From NCBI RefSeq assembly GCF_008806595.1, contig NZ_VZRB01000043.1, positions 1 through 64,000 on the forward strand: a DNA stretch of 64,000 nucleotides. Reading direction: 5' to 3'. Shown here one piece after another: positions 52,739-62,131 of this stretch (position 1 is the stretch's first letter; each line of letters begins with the position of its first letter). The DNA comes from Streptomyces luteolifulvus (GTDB taxonomy: Bacteria > Actinomycetota > Actinomycetes > Streptomycetales > Streptomycetaceae). Below the pieces are notes generated by a model. The model saw nothing but the letters and a program-made list of their open reading frames with translations. It did no database searches and had not been told where the DNA came from. A program made the position numbers and the translations under genes.

Positions 52739-54013
52739 TTACTTGGGGAGGGAATCGAGAGAGGGGCCGAGGATCCAGCTGGCGATCTCTCGGATCGCGC
52801 CGTCGCCACCGGGGACGGTGGTGACCGCACGTGCGGCGCCGCGTACCACGTCGTGGGCGCTCGCGACCGCCACGGGCCAGCCCACGAGGGCGAAGCACGG
52901 GAGGTCGTTGACGTCGTTGCCGACGTAGAGCACGCGCTCGGGCGCGATGCCCTGCTCCTCGCACCACTGCTTCAGTGCGAGGTCCTTCCGGTCGATGCCG
53001 TGCAGGACCGGGATCTTGAGTTTCCGGGCCCGGGCGGCGACGACCGGGTTCTGCTCCGTGGAGAGGATCAGCATCTTCAGGCCGCTCCTGCGCAGGGCGG
53101 CGATGCCGAGGCCGTCTCCGCGGTGCACGGAGACGAACTCCTTTCCATCGGCGTCGATCAGCACCCGGTCGTCGGTCTGGGTGCCGTCGAAGTCCAGTAC
53201 GACCGCGTCGATGTCCGCGGCGGCAGGGCGCGAACCGGGGCGGTCCGCGTCGAAGAGGGGGGCCAGCGCGCGGGCGCGGGCGAGGTCGTGCGGGTCGTCG
53301 ATCTCCAGCACGCGTGCGGGGTCCGTGCGGACGAGTTCCGTGCGGCCGAAGAAGCGGTGCCGGTGCTTGCGGAAGCCGGCCGCGTCCATCGCGTAGGCGG
53401 CGCCGGTCTCCAGCAGGTCCTGGGGGCGGTCCTGGCGGCGCGGGCGGAAGGACTTTTCGTGGTTGACGCCGTAGCCGCCGCCGACGGCCGCGTCGGCCTC
53501 GGCGACCGTGCCCGCGGCGACTGTGTCCTCCGCGTCCCCCGCGTCCCGCCAGACGAACCCGTGGAAGGGGGCCACGGTGACCGCCGTGTCCGCGCCGTTC
53601 TCGGCGACCGCGCCCGCCACGCCGTCGATGTCCTCGCGGACGAGGAACGGGCTGGTGCACTGCACGAGCAGCACCACGTCGACGACCGCGCCGTGCAGGG
53701 CCTCGTGGGCGTCCATGGCGTGCAGCACCGCGGCCTCCGAGGTCGCCGTGTCCCCGGCGATGGCGGCGGGCCGCAGGACCACCTCGGCGCCGGCCGCCCG
53801 CGCGGCGGCCGCGATGGCCTGGTCGTCGGTGGACACGACCACGTCCGTCACCAGCCGGGTCGCCAGGCACTCGCGCACGGCGCGGGCCACCAGCGGGACA
53901 CCGCCGACCGGGGCGAGGTTCTTCGCGGGCACGCCCTTGGAGCCGCCCCGCGCGGGGATCACCGCGAGCACCCGGCGCACCGAAGCGCCGTGGCCCGCTT
54001 CCGGGTTGGACAT
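52739..54013 (-). CDS. Bifunctional acylneuraminate cytidylyltransferase and HAD phosphatase
   Basis: A 424-residue fusion. Residues 14-240 are a CMP-sialic acid/Kdn synthetase: AVIPARGGSKGVPAKNL (nucleotide-binding), VVVSTDDQAIA, LLVQCTSPF and the KSFRPRRQD segment. Residues 265-424 are a KdsC-like HAD phosphatase: VVLDFDGTQTDDRV (nucleophile aspartate), LILSTEQNPVVAARA and VGNDVNDLPCF. This would allow removal of the 9-phosphate and activation with CMP by one polypeptide. AAGGAG precedes ATG 54013. It is the second gene of the operon. Confidence 0.92.
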   Translation of the reverse strand: MSNPEAGHGASVRRVLAVIPARGGSKGVPAKNLAPVGGVPLVARAVRECLATRLVTDVVVSTDDQAIAAAARAAGAEVVLRPAAIAGDTATSEAAVLHAMDAHEALHGAVVDVVLLVQCTSPFLVREDIDGVAGAVAENGADTAVTVAPFHGFVWRDAGDAEDTVAAGTVAEADAAVGGGYGVNHEKSFRPRRQDRPQDLLETGAAYAMDAAGFRKHRHRFFGRTELVRTDPARVLEIDDPHDLARARALAPLFDADRPGSRPAAADIDAVVLDFDGTQTDDRVLIDADGKEFVSVHRGDGLGIAALRRSGLKMLILSTEQNPVVAARARKLKIPVLHGIDRKDLALKQWCEEQGIAPERVLYVGNDVNDLPCFALVGWPVAVASAHDVVRGAARAVTTVPGGDGAIREIASWILGPSLDSLPK

Positions 54014-54045
54014 GGCTTCTGCTCCTTGCAGTGTGTTCGGGCGGC

Positions 54046-55392
54046 TCACAGGTCCCCCATGCGCCGGATGACGGGCGCGACCCGCTGCACGCCGTGGCGG
54101 TAGGCACCGCGCGCCGCCCGGCGCACGATCTGCCGGACCGGCCCGGGCTCCTTGTCGGCGGCGGGCGCGCCCGGCAGCGGTGTGCCGTCGGGGCCGAGGT
54201 GGTGGCGGGCGAGGATCCCGGGCAGATAGCCGGGGGCGGTCGCCGGTGTGTAGTAGGGCACCAGGGGCGGCAGGCCCCCGGGCCGGTCCAGGAGCCCCGC
54301 GATCCGCTTGCGGGCCGCGTCGAAGGCCGATGCGTACGAGCCGTCCGCGGCGACCCCCTGGCGGGCCACCCACTCCTCGTCGGGCGCGGGCCGGTGTCCG
54401 TCGTCGAGCTGGTCCCAGGAGGCCAGGCAGCCGGACCCGATGAAGTGGTGGTTGCCGAGGTTTTCGCGCACTCCCAGGTCGGTCAGCACGACCGTGGGGA
54501 CGCGGCGGTGCAGCGCCTCCAGCGCGGCCGTGGAACTGACCGTGACCAGCAGGTCGGTCCGGTCGAGGACCTCCCCCATGTGGCCGTACACCAGACGGAA
54601 GTTGGGCGGCAGGTCGAGCTTCTGCGCCAGCTTCTGGTAGGGCAGCTCCTCGATGTGCGTGGTGTGTTCGCCGGGCTTGGAGCGCAGCTTCAGCAGCACC
54701 TCGCGCTCGGGGTGCAGCCGCGCGTGCTGGACCAGCCGGTTCAGCAGGTACGTACGGTCCTTGCGGCTGTCCGGCACGGACGGCTGGGCGGCGAAGACGA
54801 CCCTGTAGGGGTCGTGCTCTCCGGTGTAGGCGGCCCCGCCCAGGAACGGCAGGGCCACCTCGGTGACCGCCGAGGAGTCGGCTCCCACGCCCTCGTACAC
54901 GGCACGGAAGCGGTCGCCGTCCTGACGGGAGTTGGCGAGGACGAGGTCCGCGCCGTGCCGCAGCAGCAGGCCGTCGGCGAGCTTCTCGTAGACGACGCCG
55001 ACATAGCCGGTGACGACGACGGGCCGCTTCGCCCGGCCCTCCCAGACCCGCTTGAGGCCGTGCAGCATCGCCTGCACCCCGCCGCCGACGAGGGCGAGCA
55101 CGACGATGTCGTACGGCTCCTCGGACATGGCGCGCAGGAACTCGACGGCCGTGACCTCGCGCAGGGAGTCGGCGCGTACGCCCACCTCCGCCAGCTGGCG
55201 GGCCGTGGGCGTGGCCCGGCCGCGCAGCAGGAACCCGCTCAGGACGGGGCCGGGTTGCGCGTCGTCGCGCGACCCGGCTTCCATGGAGGGTCCCGGAGCA
55301 ATGCGGTCCGCGGTCAGCGCACCCCATTTCCAGCGGGTGTCGGAGTCCGCGAGGACGGCGATTCGCGGGAAGTTCGTTGTACTTGGCGGCAC
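54046..55392 (-). CDS. Putative glycosyltransferase (DUF6716-like) of the nonulosonate operon
   Basis: A 448-residue protein beginning FPRIAVLADSDTRWKWG, then VVLALVGGGVQAML, a GT-B-like second half with RVVFAAQPSVPDSRKDR, EVLLKLRSKPGEHTTH and VTVSSTAALEALHRRVPTVVLTDLGVRENLGNHHF (key residues S-T-A and N-L-G-N-H). This fits a nucleotide-sugar transferase related to those beside Kdn synthesis genes. The donor is probably CMP-Kdn; the acceptor is unknown. GTG 55392 is chosen; TTG 55413 is upstream in frame. It is first in the operon, 32 bp before the CMP-synthetase gene. Confidence 0.78.
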   Translation of the reverse strand: MPPSTTNFPRIAVLADSDTRWKWGALTADRIAPGPSMEAGSRDDAQPGPVLSGFLLRGRATPTARQLAEVGVRADSLREVTAVEFLRAMSEEPYDIVVLALVGGGVQAMLHGLKRVWEGRAKRPVVVTGYVGVVYEKLADGLLLRHGADLVLANSRQDGDRFRAVYEGVGADSSAVTEVALPFLGGAAYTGEHDPYRVVFAAQPSVPDSRKDRTYLLNRLVQHARLHPEREVLLKLRSKPGEHTTHIEELPYQKLAQKLDLPPNFRLVYGHMGEVLDRTDLLVTVSSTAALEALHRRVPTVVLTDLGVRENLGNHHFIGSGCLASWDQLDDGHRPAPDEEWVARQGVAADGSYASAFDAARKRIAGLLDRPGGLPPLVPYYTPATAPGYLPGILARHHLGPDGTPLPGAPAADKEPGPVRQIVRRAARGAYRHGVQRVAPVIRRMGDL

Positions 55393-55402
55393 GACGACGA
55401 CG

Positions 55403-55420
55403 CTAGGAAGCAATTCCTAG
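55403..55420. promoter_or_regulatory. Inverted repeat at the nonulosonate operon promoter
   Basis: CTAGGAA (55403-55409), GCAA, TTCCTAG (55414-55420). It lies 11 bp upstream of the start codon, next to a possible -10 on the minus strand, so it could be an operator. Confidence 0.5.
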
Positions 55421-55577
55421 GTATGGCGGAACCGTGAATCAACGAAAAGTTAACAACACGCCACCGAGAGCCGAACTGACCCGTCGAAGACCAGGAAGTA
55501 TGCGGGATGCACCGTTCCGACACATGGAGTTCACCCCCTGTACGTTCACCGGAAAGTTCTACTGCCGGGGTAGCTCC

Positions 55578-55583
55578 TAGGCT
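55578..55583 (+). promoter_or_regulatory. -10 box of the leaderless GT2 promoter
   Basis: TAGGCT ends 7 nt before GTG 55591. It serves the rightward glycosyltransferase genes, divergent from the nonulosonate operon. Confidence 0.7.
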
Positions 55584-55590
55584 TTCGCAG

Positions 55591-56577
55591 GTGCCAAAGC
55601 TTTCCGTGATCGTGCCGTTCTACAACGTCCAGCAATACGCCCCGGACACCCTCAGAAGCCTTCGCAGAAACGCCCGCAGCGACTTCGAATTCGTGCTGGT
55701 CGACGACTTTTCGAAGGACGAAACTCCAGCCGTCCTCGAGCGTGCGGCCGAGGAGCTCTCGGAGGTCGCCCAGGTACGTTTCGTACGCCATGAGAAGAAC
55801 GGCGGGCTCGCCACCGCGCGCAACACCGGCCTGGACGCGGCGCAGGGCGAGTACCTGACGTTCCTGGACGGCGACGACTGGCTGGCCCCGGGCTACCTCG
55901 CCGAACTGGTCTCGGCGATCGAGGAGCTGGGCTGTGACTTCGTCCGCACCGACCATGTGCAGGCCACCGCCCGCGCCCGGACCGTGCAGCGGGCCCCGGT
56001 GGGGCGGCGGGGCGAGGTGCTGAACCCGCGCGAGGCGATCCTCCCCGCCCACCGCACGACCTCGGTGGACTACGCCTACGCGTGGGCCGGTGCCTATCAC
56101 CGCAGACTCCTCGACCGGGGCCTGCTGCACTTCACCGACGGACTGCGCACGGCCGAGGACCGGCCGTGGATCTGGAAGCTGCACCGCGAGGCGGAGTCGT
56201 TCGCCGTGGTGAGCCTGCTCGGTGTGTTCTACCGGCGCGGGGTCGCCTCCTCGCTCACCCAGATCGGCGACGTCCGTCAGCTCGACTTCATCCGCGCCTT
56301 CGACCAGGTCGTCGAGGAGACGGCGGCCGACCCGGAGGCCGACCGGCTGCTGCCCAAGGCGGTCCGGACGTACTGCGCGATCATCGCCCACCATCTCGCC
56401 GACCAGGACAAGTTCGAACCGGCCGTCGCCAGGCAGCTGCGGACGATGAGCGCGGCTGCCATACAGCGCATGCCGCAGGACATGCTCGGCGATGTGCTCG
56501 ACACCATGGACCTGCACCGCTCCTCCAGGCTGAGGCGGCTGCGACGCCGGATCACCACAGCGAAGGCGGCCGCCTGA
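55591..56577 (+). CDS. GT2-family glycosyltransferase
   Basis: A 328-residue GT-A enzyme. It opens KLSVIVPFYNVQQYAPDTLRSL, binds the nucleotide at FVLVDDFSKDETP, and has a metal-binding DGDDW (TFLDGDDWLAPGYLAELV) and the acceptor motif TAEDRPWIWKL (ED in the position of the catalytic base). The 100-residue C-terminal helical tail is seen in wall-polymer transferases. GTG 55591 fits the leaderless promoter. The next gene starts within its stop codon (TGATG), so the two are coupled. Confidence 0.9.
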   Translation: MPKLSVIVPFYNVQQYAPDTLRSLRRNARSDFEFVLVDDFSKDETPAVLERAAEELSEVAQVRFVRHEKNGGLATARNTGLDAAQGEYLTFLDGDDWLAPGYLAELVSAIEELGCDFVRTDHVQATARARTVQRAPVGRRGEVLNPREAILPAHRTTSVDYAYAWAGAYHRRLLDRGLLHFTDGLRTAEDRPWIWKLHREAESFAVVSLLGVFYRRGVASSLTQIGDVRQLDFIRAFDQVVEETAADPEADRLLPKAVRTYCAIIAHHLADQDKFEPAVARQLRTMSAAAIQRMPQDMLGDVLDTMDLHRSSRLRRLRRRITTAKAAA

Positions 56578-57908
56578 TGCCCCGTACCACCCAGATCCTC
56601 TGCGCCTCCACGCTGTACGGCGCCGCTACCCTGGCGGCCGCGATCGACTCCGGTCTCTTCGCCGAGCCGGACCGCCGTGTGCTGCTGGTGTTCAACAACT
56701 CCCAGACCCCGGAGACCACTCCGGCCCTCGACGAGATGCCGGGATTCGCGCCGCTGCGCGACCACTTCGACGACGTGCTGTCCTGGAACGAGGCCATCCG
56801 CCCGTTCCACCCCGGCGCCTGGACCCCGCGCCCCGACGACATCCCACTCTTCGAGCGCTATCTGCGGCTGCTGTGGGACCTCGGCGACGACCGCGTGCAG
56901 CTGGTCCTGGAGTCCATCCAGGTCACCCCCGCCCTGACGGTGGCACAGCTGTTCACCGACGCCTCGATCGAGGTGTACGCGGACGGCCTGATGAGCTACG
57001 GCCCCACCCGCAACAAGATCGACCCGCTGGTCGGCACCCGGGTGCGCAGACTGCTGCACCTGGATCTGGTGCCGGGGCTGACGCCGATGCTGCTGACCGA
57101 GTTCGACGTGCCCGCGCAGCTCGTCCCGACGCCGGCGTTCCTGAAGGTGATGGGCGAACTCACCGAGGCCGTACCGGAGCTGCCCGCCGTGCCGGACAAC
57201 GCGGCCCTGCTGCTGGGCCAGTATCTGTCGGCGCTGAACGTCCTCTCCGCCAAGGAGGAGGAGGACCTGCATGTGCGGATGATGCGGGGCGCGGTCGAGC
57301 GCGGGCACCGCACGGTCGTGTTCAAGCCGCACCCCACCGCGCCCGCCCGCTACAGCCGGGCCCTGGAGACCGAGGCGGCGAGGCTCGGCGTGGCGCTCGT
57401 CGTGCTGGACACACCCGTGCTCGCCGAGGTGCTGTTCGAGAAGACCCGGCCGGGGCTGGTCGTCGGCTGCTTCTCGACCGCGCTGTTCACGGCCTCCGCG
57501 TTCTACGAGCTTCCGGTCGCCCGTGCCGGCACCGAACAGCTCCTGGAGCGTCTGACGCCGTACCAGAACAGCAACCGGGTGCCCGTCGTCCTGGCCGACG
57601 CGGTGCTGGAGGACCTGGAGGGCAGGAAGGGCGAGGAGCCCGTGCCGGCCGACACGCTCGGCAGCCTCGTCACCGCGGTGGGCTTCGTGATGCAGCCGCA
57701 GATCCACACGGCGCTGCGCCCGGCCGCCGAACGCTATCTCGCCCAGCACCTCGGCCCGCGCACCCAGCGCTACGTCAAGCGCAAACGGCTGACCTCGCTG
57801 GGACTGCCCGGCGGGCTCCCGGAGCGGCTGGCGTTCCTGCCCCGCAGCACCACGGCACGCCGGGTGGTACGGCGGGCCAGGGCGCTGAGGAAAGCCGTGA
57901 AGCGCTGA
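56577..57908 (+). CDS. Alpha-2,8-polysialyltransferase-family protein
   Basis: A 443-residue protein. It carries the bacterial polysialyltransferase motifs: the acidic D/E-D/E-G region in IEVYADGLMSYGPTRNKID, the HP motif in VFKPHPTAPARY, and the S-T motif in VGCFSTALFTASAFYELPVA. The N-terminus QILCASTLYGAATLAAAI is a Rossmann-like strand pair. It probably uses a CMP-nonulosonate to extend the wall polymer. A basic C-terminal tail (RRVVRRARALRKAVKR) could bind the membrane. ATG 56577 overlaps the upstream stop. Confidence 0.88.
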   Translation: MPRTTQILCASTLYGAATLAAAIDSGLFAEPDRRVLLVFNNSQTPETTPALDEMPGFAPLRDHFDDVLSWNEAIRPFHPGAWTPRPDDIPLFERYLRLLWDLGDDRVQLVLESIQVTPALTVAQLFTDASIEVYADGLMSYGPTRNKIDPLVGTRVRRLLHLDLVPGLTPMLLTEFDVPAQLVPTPAFLKVMGELTEAVPELPAVPDNAALLLGQYLSALNVLSAKEEEDLHVRMMRGAVERGHRTVVFKPHPTAPARYSRALETEAARLGVALVVLDTPVLAEVLFEKTRPGLVVGCFSTALFTASAFYELPVARAGTEQLLERLTPYQNSNRVPVVLADAVLEDLEGRKGEEPVPADTLGSLVTAVGFVMQPQIHTALRPAAERYLAQHLGPRTQRYVKRKRLTSLGLPGGLPERLAFLPRSTTARRVVRRARALRKAVKR

Positions 57909-57985
57909 GCCAATCGGGCATGAACTCGGGGAGGCCACCAAGGAAACGGAAGCAAACTATCCAGTTGCTCCGTTGAATTCATGGT

Positions 57986-58025
57986 GGGGCGACGCCCGTG
58001 ACCCTAGGATCGCGGGCGTCGCCCC
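57986..58025. terminator. Inverted repeat with 13-bp arms
   Basis: GGGGCGACGCCCG (57986-57998) pairs exactly with 58013-58025. The 14-nt loop contains TAGGAT, a possible -10 box for the next gene. It may end the upstream operon and also shape the next transcript's 5' end. Confidence 0.7.
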
Positions 58026-58047
58026 AAACGACCCCCGTGAGGCACCC

Positions 58048-59034
58048 ATGACGAAGCTCGGCCGGCTCTACCCCCTGCTCGACGGCGTCCAACTGCCGGA
58101 CAACCTGCCCTACACCCAGGTCAGCACCTGGGAGCTGAAGTTCCTCTGTCTGCTGGGCAGACAGCACCTCACAGGGCAGGGCCGCGTCGTCGAACTGGGC
58201 TCCGGTGGCGGCGGGTCGACGTACGCCCTCGCCCTCGGGCTGCGCGAGAGCCCCGTCTTCGACGAGACGACCGGCCGGCTGCACGCGTACGACTTCTTCC
58301 ACGTCGGCAAGGGCACCTTCGCCACGGAGAAGTTCTTCACCTCCGGCACCAAGCCCGCGGACGGCAACTCCTTCCTGGACGACTTCCGGGACCGGCTCGA
58401 ACCGTTCCTGCCGTTCCTGGAGATCCACGCCGGCGACATCTGGCAGACCTCCGACCCGGACGACACCACGTCCATCGAGTTCCTGCACATCGACATCGCC
58501 AAGACGGCACGGGTGTTCCGCTGTGTGTCGGAGCGCTTCCTGACCCGGCTGGTGCCCGGCTCGGTCGTCCTCCACCAGGACTTCGCGGGACCGCGTCTGC
58601 CCTGGCTGCACCACAGCACGGGCGCGCTGCTGCCGTACATCGAGATCGCCGGACCGCCGATCCGCTCCACGCTCGCCTTCGAGGTGACCCGGCCGATCCC
58701 CGAGGACGTGCTCAAGCGGATCTCCGAGGACGACTACACCCTCGACGAGAAGCTGGCGCTGATCTCGGCGGTCCAGGACCGCATCGACCGCGACCACACC
58801 GGCGGCATCCCCTTCAAGTCCGTGCTGGAACTGGCGAAGGCGTACGTCGCCCACTACGCCGGCGAGCACAAGCGAGCCTGGTCCATCGCGGATCCCCTCA
58901 CCTCGGACGCATACCTCAGCCGCACCCGGGCCGACCACTTCGAACAGCTGCGCACGGCGTACGAGACCGACCGTGCGGCGACGCCCCGGGTCTCGCCCGT
59001 GGCACGTCTCAAGCGGCTCGTCGGCAAGGGGTGA
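58048..59034 (+). CDS. Class I SAM methyltransferase-like protein (TylF/CmcI-like)
   Basis: A 328-residue protein. RVVELGSGGGGSTYALALGL (near residue 47) resembles SAM motif I, HAYDFFHVGKG follows, and LEIHAGDIW plus SIEFLHIDIAKTARVFRCV and GSVVLHQDFAG match the metal-assisted TylF/cephalosporin-hydroxylase-like group, where the DxxK/HIDxxK and HQD positions bind a metal. In this gene set it may methylate or otherwise modify a glycan residue. ATG 58048 has only a weak GTGAGG site. Confidence 0.75.
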   Translation: MTKLGRLYPLLDGVQLPDNLPYTQVSTWELKFLCLLGRQHLTGQGRVVELGSGGGGSTYALALGLRESPVFDETTGRLHAYDFFHVGKGTFATEKFFTSGTKPADGNSFLDDFRDRLEPFLPFLEIHAGDIWQTSDPDDTTSIEFLHIDIAKTARVFRCVSERFLTRLVPGSVVLHQDFAGPRLPWLHHSTGALLPYIEIAGPPIRSTLAFEVTRPIPEDVLKRISEDDYTLDEKLALISAVQDRIDRDHTGGIPFKSVLELAKAYVAHYAGEHKRAWSIADPLTSDAYLSRTRADHFEQLRTAYETDRAATPRVSPVARLKRLVGKG

Positions 59035-59130
59035 AGAGAAACGAGGAGAAACAAAGGGTGAAGGGAAACGGGGAAGACGACATTCCGACGCGTTGGAGCG
59101 GGGTTAAGAAAACCTCCCTGGCGTCCACAA

Positions 59131-59605
59131 ATGCGGCAGACAGCCTTCCCCGCAGCCCGGTTCGAATCGGCGGTGCGGCCGGAGCCGGACCGGCGGCCGC
59201 TGATCTCGTACGTCGTCCCGGTCTACTACGAGCAGGACGGCATCGCCGCCTTCCACACCGAACTGACCGAGGCCCTCGACGGCCGCCCGGAGTTCGACTT
59301 CGAGCTGGTGTACGTCAACGACGGCTCCCAGGACGCTTCGCTCGCGATCCTCAAGGACCTCGCGAAGAACGACCCGTGCGTGCGGGCGGTCGACTTCGCC
59401 CGCAACTTCGGGGCACACCGACCTCCAGGACCCACCGCGGGTCAGCCTTGAACTGATCGACGCCTGGCGCGAGGTCGCCGAGATCGTGCACGCACGCCGG
59501 CGCACCCGGCAGGACACCGCGTCCAAGCGGACCACCGCGCACTTCCACTACCGCCTGCTGCGATCCTCCACCGAGGTGGACATCCCCCTGGACACCGGCG
59601 GCTGA
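59131..59605 (+). pseudogene. Remnant of a GT2 (polyprenyl-phosphate transferase-type) gene
   Basis: The first part encodes LISYVVPVYYEQDGIAAFHT, FELVYVNDGSQDASLAIL and VRAVDFARNFGAHR, an ordinary GT2 start. The sequence then jumps, in another frame (from 59420), to DLQDPPRVSLELIDAWREVAE, followed by EVDIPLDTGG and a stop at 59605. About 20 conserved residues between ARNFGA and DADLQDPP are deleted, and the membrane half of the protein is gone. It is a two-lesion pseudogene. Confidence 0.82.
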
Positions 59606-59800
59606 AGACCTCCGACGGCGACTATCCGGCCGAACGGCCACTGCGCAGGGCAGCGAGTGCATAGTGCAGATCGCCGGTCAGCCACCGGGGGACGACGGCG
59701 TACGCCACCGCCGGCGAGGCCGGCAAGGCGACCGCCGCCCACCACAGGGGCGGGCGGCGGGGGCACCCTCGACGCCGTCGGCCAGGACGGTCGTCATCGA

Positions 59801-62131
59801 TCAACCGCCCAGGACGACCCGCAGGTCCGCCGCGTTCGCCTCCGTGATCTTCCACAGTTCCTGCTGCCGGCCGTGCACATCGGCGACGGTCGCCGCGTGG
59901 TCGGCAAGCAGATCCTTGGAGCGTTCGACGAGCCGGGCGGCGAGATGGCGGTCGTGCACCGACACGCCCCACTCGGGCCGCTCGATGTCCCGCAGGAAGT
60001 ACGCCATCTTCGGGTGCGAGATCAGGCTGATGATGGGCGTACCGCAGCCGAACGGGATCATTCCGGCGTGGCCGCGCATGCCGATCACCAGCTTGGTGCG
60101 GGCGTACAGATCGCGGATCTGGTCGTTCTCGAAGTCGTACATCGGGATGACGGGCAGCGAGATGCCGTGCTCGCGGCGCAGATCGAAGGCGATCTTCTCG
60201 TCGTCGAGCGAGTGCGCCGCGCACTTCACCTCGGCGAGCTCGCCCAGGTCCCGCACCGCCTGCGCCATCTGGGCCAGGAAGTAGCCGTAGTCGTGGCCGA
60301 AGCGCAGGCCCGCACGGTCGTAGGCGGCGTTGACGAGGATGGTGTCCTCGCGCCGGGCCGGGTCCTGCCAGCCCTCGACGAGCTGGCGGGTGACCGTGGT
60401 CGGGCAGGGCTGGAAGCGCACCTTGTCGTGCAGGTGGGCCGGGAGCATGGCCCGTACCTTCTCGATCGAGCCGTAGTTGCGCAGCCCGAAGAAGGAAGAG
60501 CGCTCGACGAGCAGGCGCAGCGACTCCCGGAACCGGCCCGCACGGTAGGACTGCCCGTCGAAGGCGTTGAAGCCGACGGCGTAGACCGCGATCGGCACGT
60601 CGATGCGGTTCAGCAGCTCGTCCGGGACGTTCCACTGCCAGGCGCTGTTGCCGTTGGGCATGGTGTCCGGGATGAACAGGCCGCCGCCCCCGATGACCAG
60701 ACCGCGGCGGGCGTTGACCCGCGTGAGGGCCGCCTCGTCGAACAGACGGTGGGCGTGCACCGGATGCCAGCGGCGGGAGGTGGTGTCGGGGCCGAAGGCG
60801 AGGCGGACGCTCTCGGGCAGCAGTTTGTCGCCCGCGTTGCCCTGGCGGTCCATGTAGAACGCGACGTGGGCCAGCTGCTCTTCGGCGCTGCCCTTCTCCT
60901 GGGCCGGTACGGCGGACGCGCGCTGCGCCCACAGGCGGCTGGAGCGGTGGGTGATGTCGACGGACATGCCGGCCGTGGCGTACCGCAGTGCCTCGGCATT
61001 GTCGCCGTGCACCCAGGCGATCTGGGCGAGGCGGGCGTAGGCGGTGGCGGCCCGGTTGGGGGCGGCGGAGGCCATCAGCAGCTGCGTCCTGGCCTCGTCG
61101 TAGCGGGAGACGCTCATCAGGGCGTGGCCGAGCACCTCGTGCGGCCAGGCCTCGTCGAGCGGGATGCGCACGCTGCTGAGGACGTCGACGGCGTCCTGGT
61201 AGTCGCCGGACGCGAGGTGGGCGGCGGCGACCTTGCGGGCGATCTCGACGTCGCCGGTGCGCCTCACGTGCGGGGTGCCGTAGTGGATCAGCAGGTCGTG
61301 GTGGAGGCCGCCGGAGGAGGCCAGGTAGGCGGCGTGGAAGTCGGCGTCGGACAGCTCGAACGCGCGCCAGCGTTCCTCGGCCTGGCTGTAGCCGGCCTCG
61401 CCGCCCTGCCAGGGCTTGTGGCGGCCGGTGAAGTGCAGGATCGCGGTGTCCTCGGGGACCGGGAGGTCACCGGACAGGCGCCGCTTGACGAAGTTGTAGC
61501 GCGGGTCGAGGCGCACGAAGTCACCGTCGAGGACGGCGTTGAGGATGCCCTGGTCGTGCTTGTCGAGCTCGTAGTCGCCACTGCGTCCGCAGCGGTCGAG
61601 CCGGGCGCAGAACTCGTCGCTCAGGTACTCGCGCTGGATGACCAGCAGGCCGGAGTTGAGCTTGTGCTGGCCGTAGAAGAACTGCGGGACGGCCGCGAGG
61701 CCCTCGCGCAGCCTGAGGAGTTCGCCGAGGTCACCGAGGACGACCATGTCGGTGTCGAGGGTGATGACCGTGTCGTACTCGCGAAGCCTGAAGACGTCGA
61801 GGATGAAGTACGCCTTGCGGACCAGGTAGTTGTCCTGGTCGCCCTTCTTGTACGAGTCGTAGTGGTCGGCGTCGACACGGCGCATCACGATGCGCGGGTG
61901 CAGGTCGCGGATCTTCGCGATCGAGCCGGGGCGCAGATCGTCGTAGAGGACGACGAAGTCCTCGCACACGCTCGGGTTGGTCAGGGCGAGGCTCTTCAGC
62001 AGGACGAGGAAGCCGGGCAGGTAGTTCTCGTCGACGAAGCTCGCGAAGGCTATGCGCCGCTTGCCGGTGAGGGCGTGCGCGTCGGTCGCCGGGGCCCGGG
62101 TGGCGGCGGCCGGGGTCGTGGTCGTGGTCAT
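59801..62131 (-). CDS. Fusion of GT8-like glycosyltransferase, helical repeats and polysaccharide pyruvyltransferase
   Basis: A 776-residue protein. Residues 25-270 are a GT8-type transferase: IAFASFVDENYLPGFLVLLKSL, the DxD metal site in VITLDTDMVVLGDL, FYGQHKLNSGLLVIQ and ILHFTGRHKPWQGG. Residues 300-420 are TPR-like helices (ARKVAAAHLASGDYQDAVDVL, ARLAQIAWVHGDNAEALRYA). Residues 440-770 are a CsaB/WcaK-type pyruvyltransferase (GNAGDKLLPESV, VIGGGGLF, GLRNYGSIEKV, VIGMRGHAGMIPFGCGTP). It could add a hexose and then a ketal pyruvate to a wall polymer. ATG 62131 overlaps the upstream stop. Confidence 0.9.
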   Translation of the reverse strand: MTTTTTPAAATRAPATDAHALTGKRRIAFASFVDENYLPGFLVLLKSLALTNPSVCEDFVVLYDDLRPGSIAKIRDLHPRIVMRRVDADHYDSYKKGDQDNYLVRKAYFILDVFRLREYDTVITLDTDMVVLGDLGELLRLREGLAAVPQFFYGQHKLNSGLLVIQREYLSDEFCARLDRCGRSGDYELDKHDQGILNAVLDGDFVRLDPRYNFVKRRLSGDLPVPEDTAILHFTGRHKPWQGGEAGYSQAEERWRAFELSDADFHAAYLASSGGLHHDLLIHYGTPHVRRTGDVEIARKVAAAHLASGDYQDAVDVLSSVRIPLDEAWPHEVLGHALMSVSRYDEARTQLLMASAAPNRAATAYARLAQIAWVHGDNAEALRYATAGMSVDITHRSSRLWAQRASAVPAQEKGSAEEQLAHVAFYMDRQGNAGDKLLPESVRLAFGPDTTSRRWHPVHAHRLFDEAALTRVNARRGLVIGGGGLFIPDTMPNGNSAWQWNVPDELLNRIDVPIAVYAVGFNAFDGQSYRAGRFRESLRLLVERSSFFGLRNYGSIEKVRAMLPAHLHDKVRFQPCPTTVTRQLVEGWQDPARREDTILVNAAYDRAGLRFGHDYGYFLAQMAQAVRDLGELAEVKCAAHSLDDEKIAFDLRREHGISLPVIPMYDFENDQIRDLYARTKLVIGMRGHAGMIPFGCGTPIISLISHPKMAYFLRDIERPEWGVSVHDRHLAARLVERSKDLLADHAATVADVHGRQQELWKITEANAADLRVVLGG

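Noticed and set aside
52739..55327. An 862-codon frame continuing upstream of the CMP-synthetase gene
   Set aside because: The part before 54013 is a shadow of the DUF6716-like gene. ATG 54013 has a good AAGGAG site.
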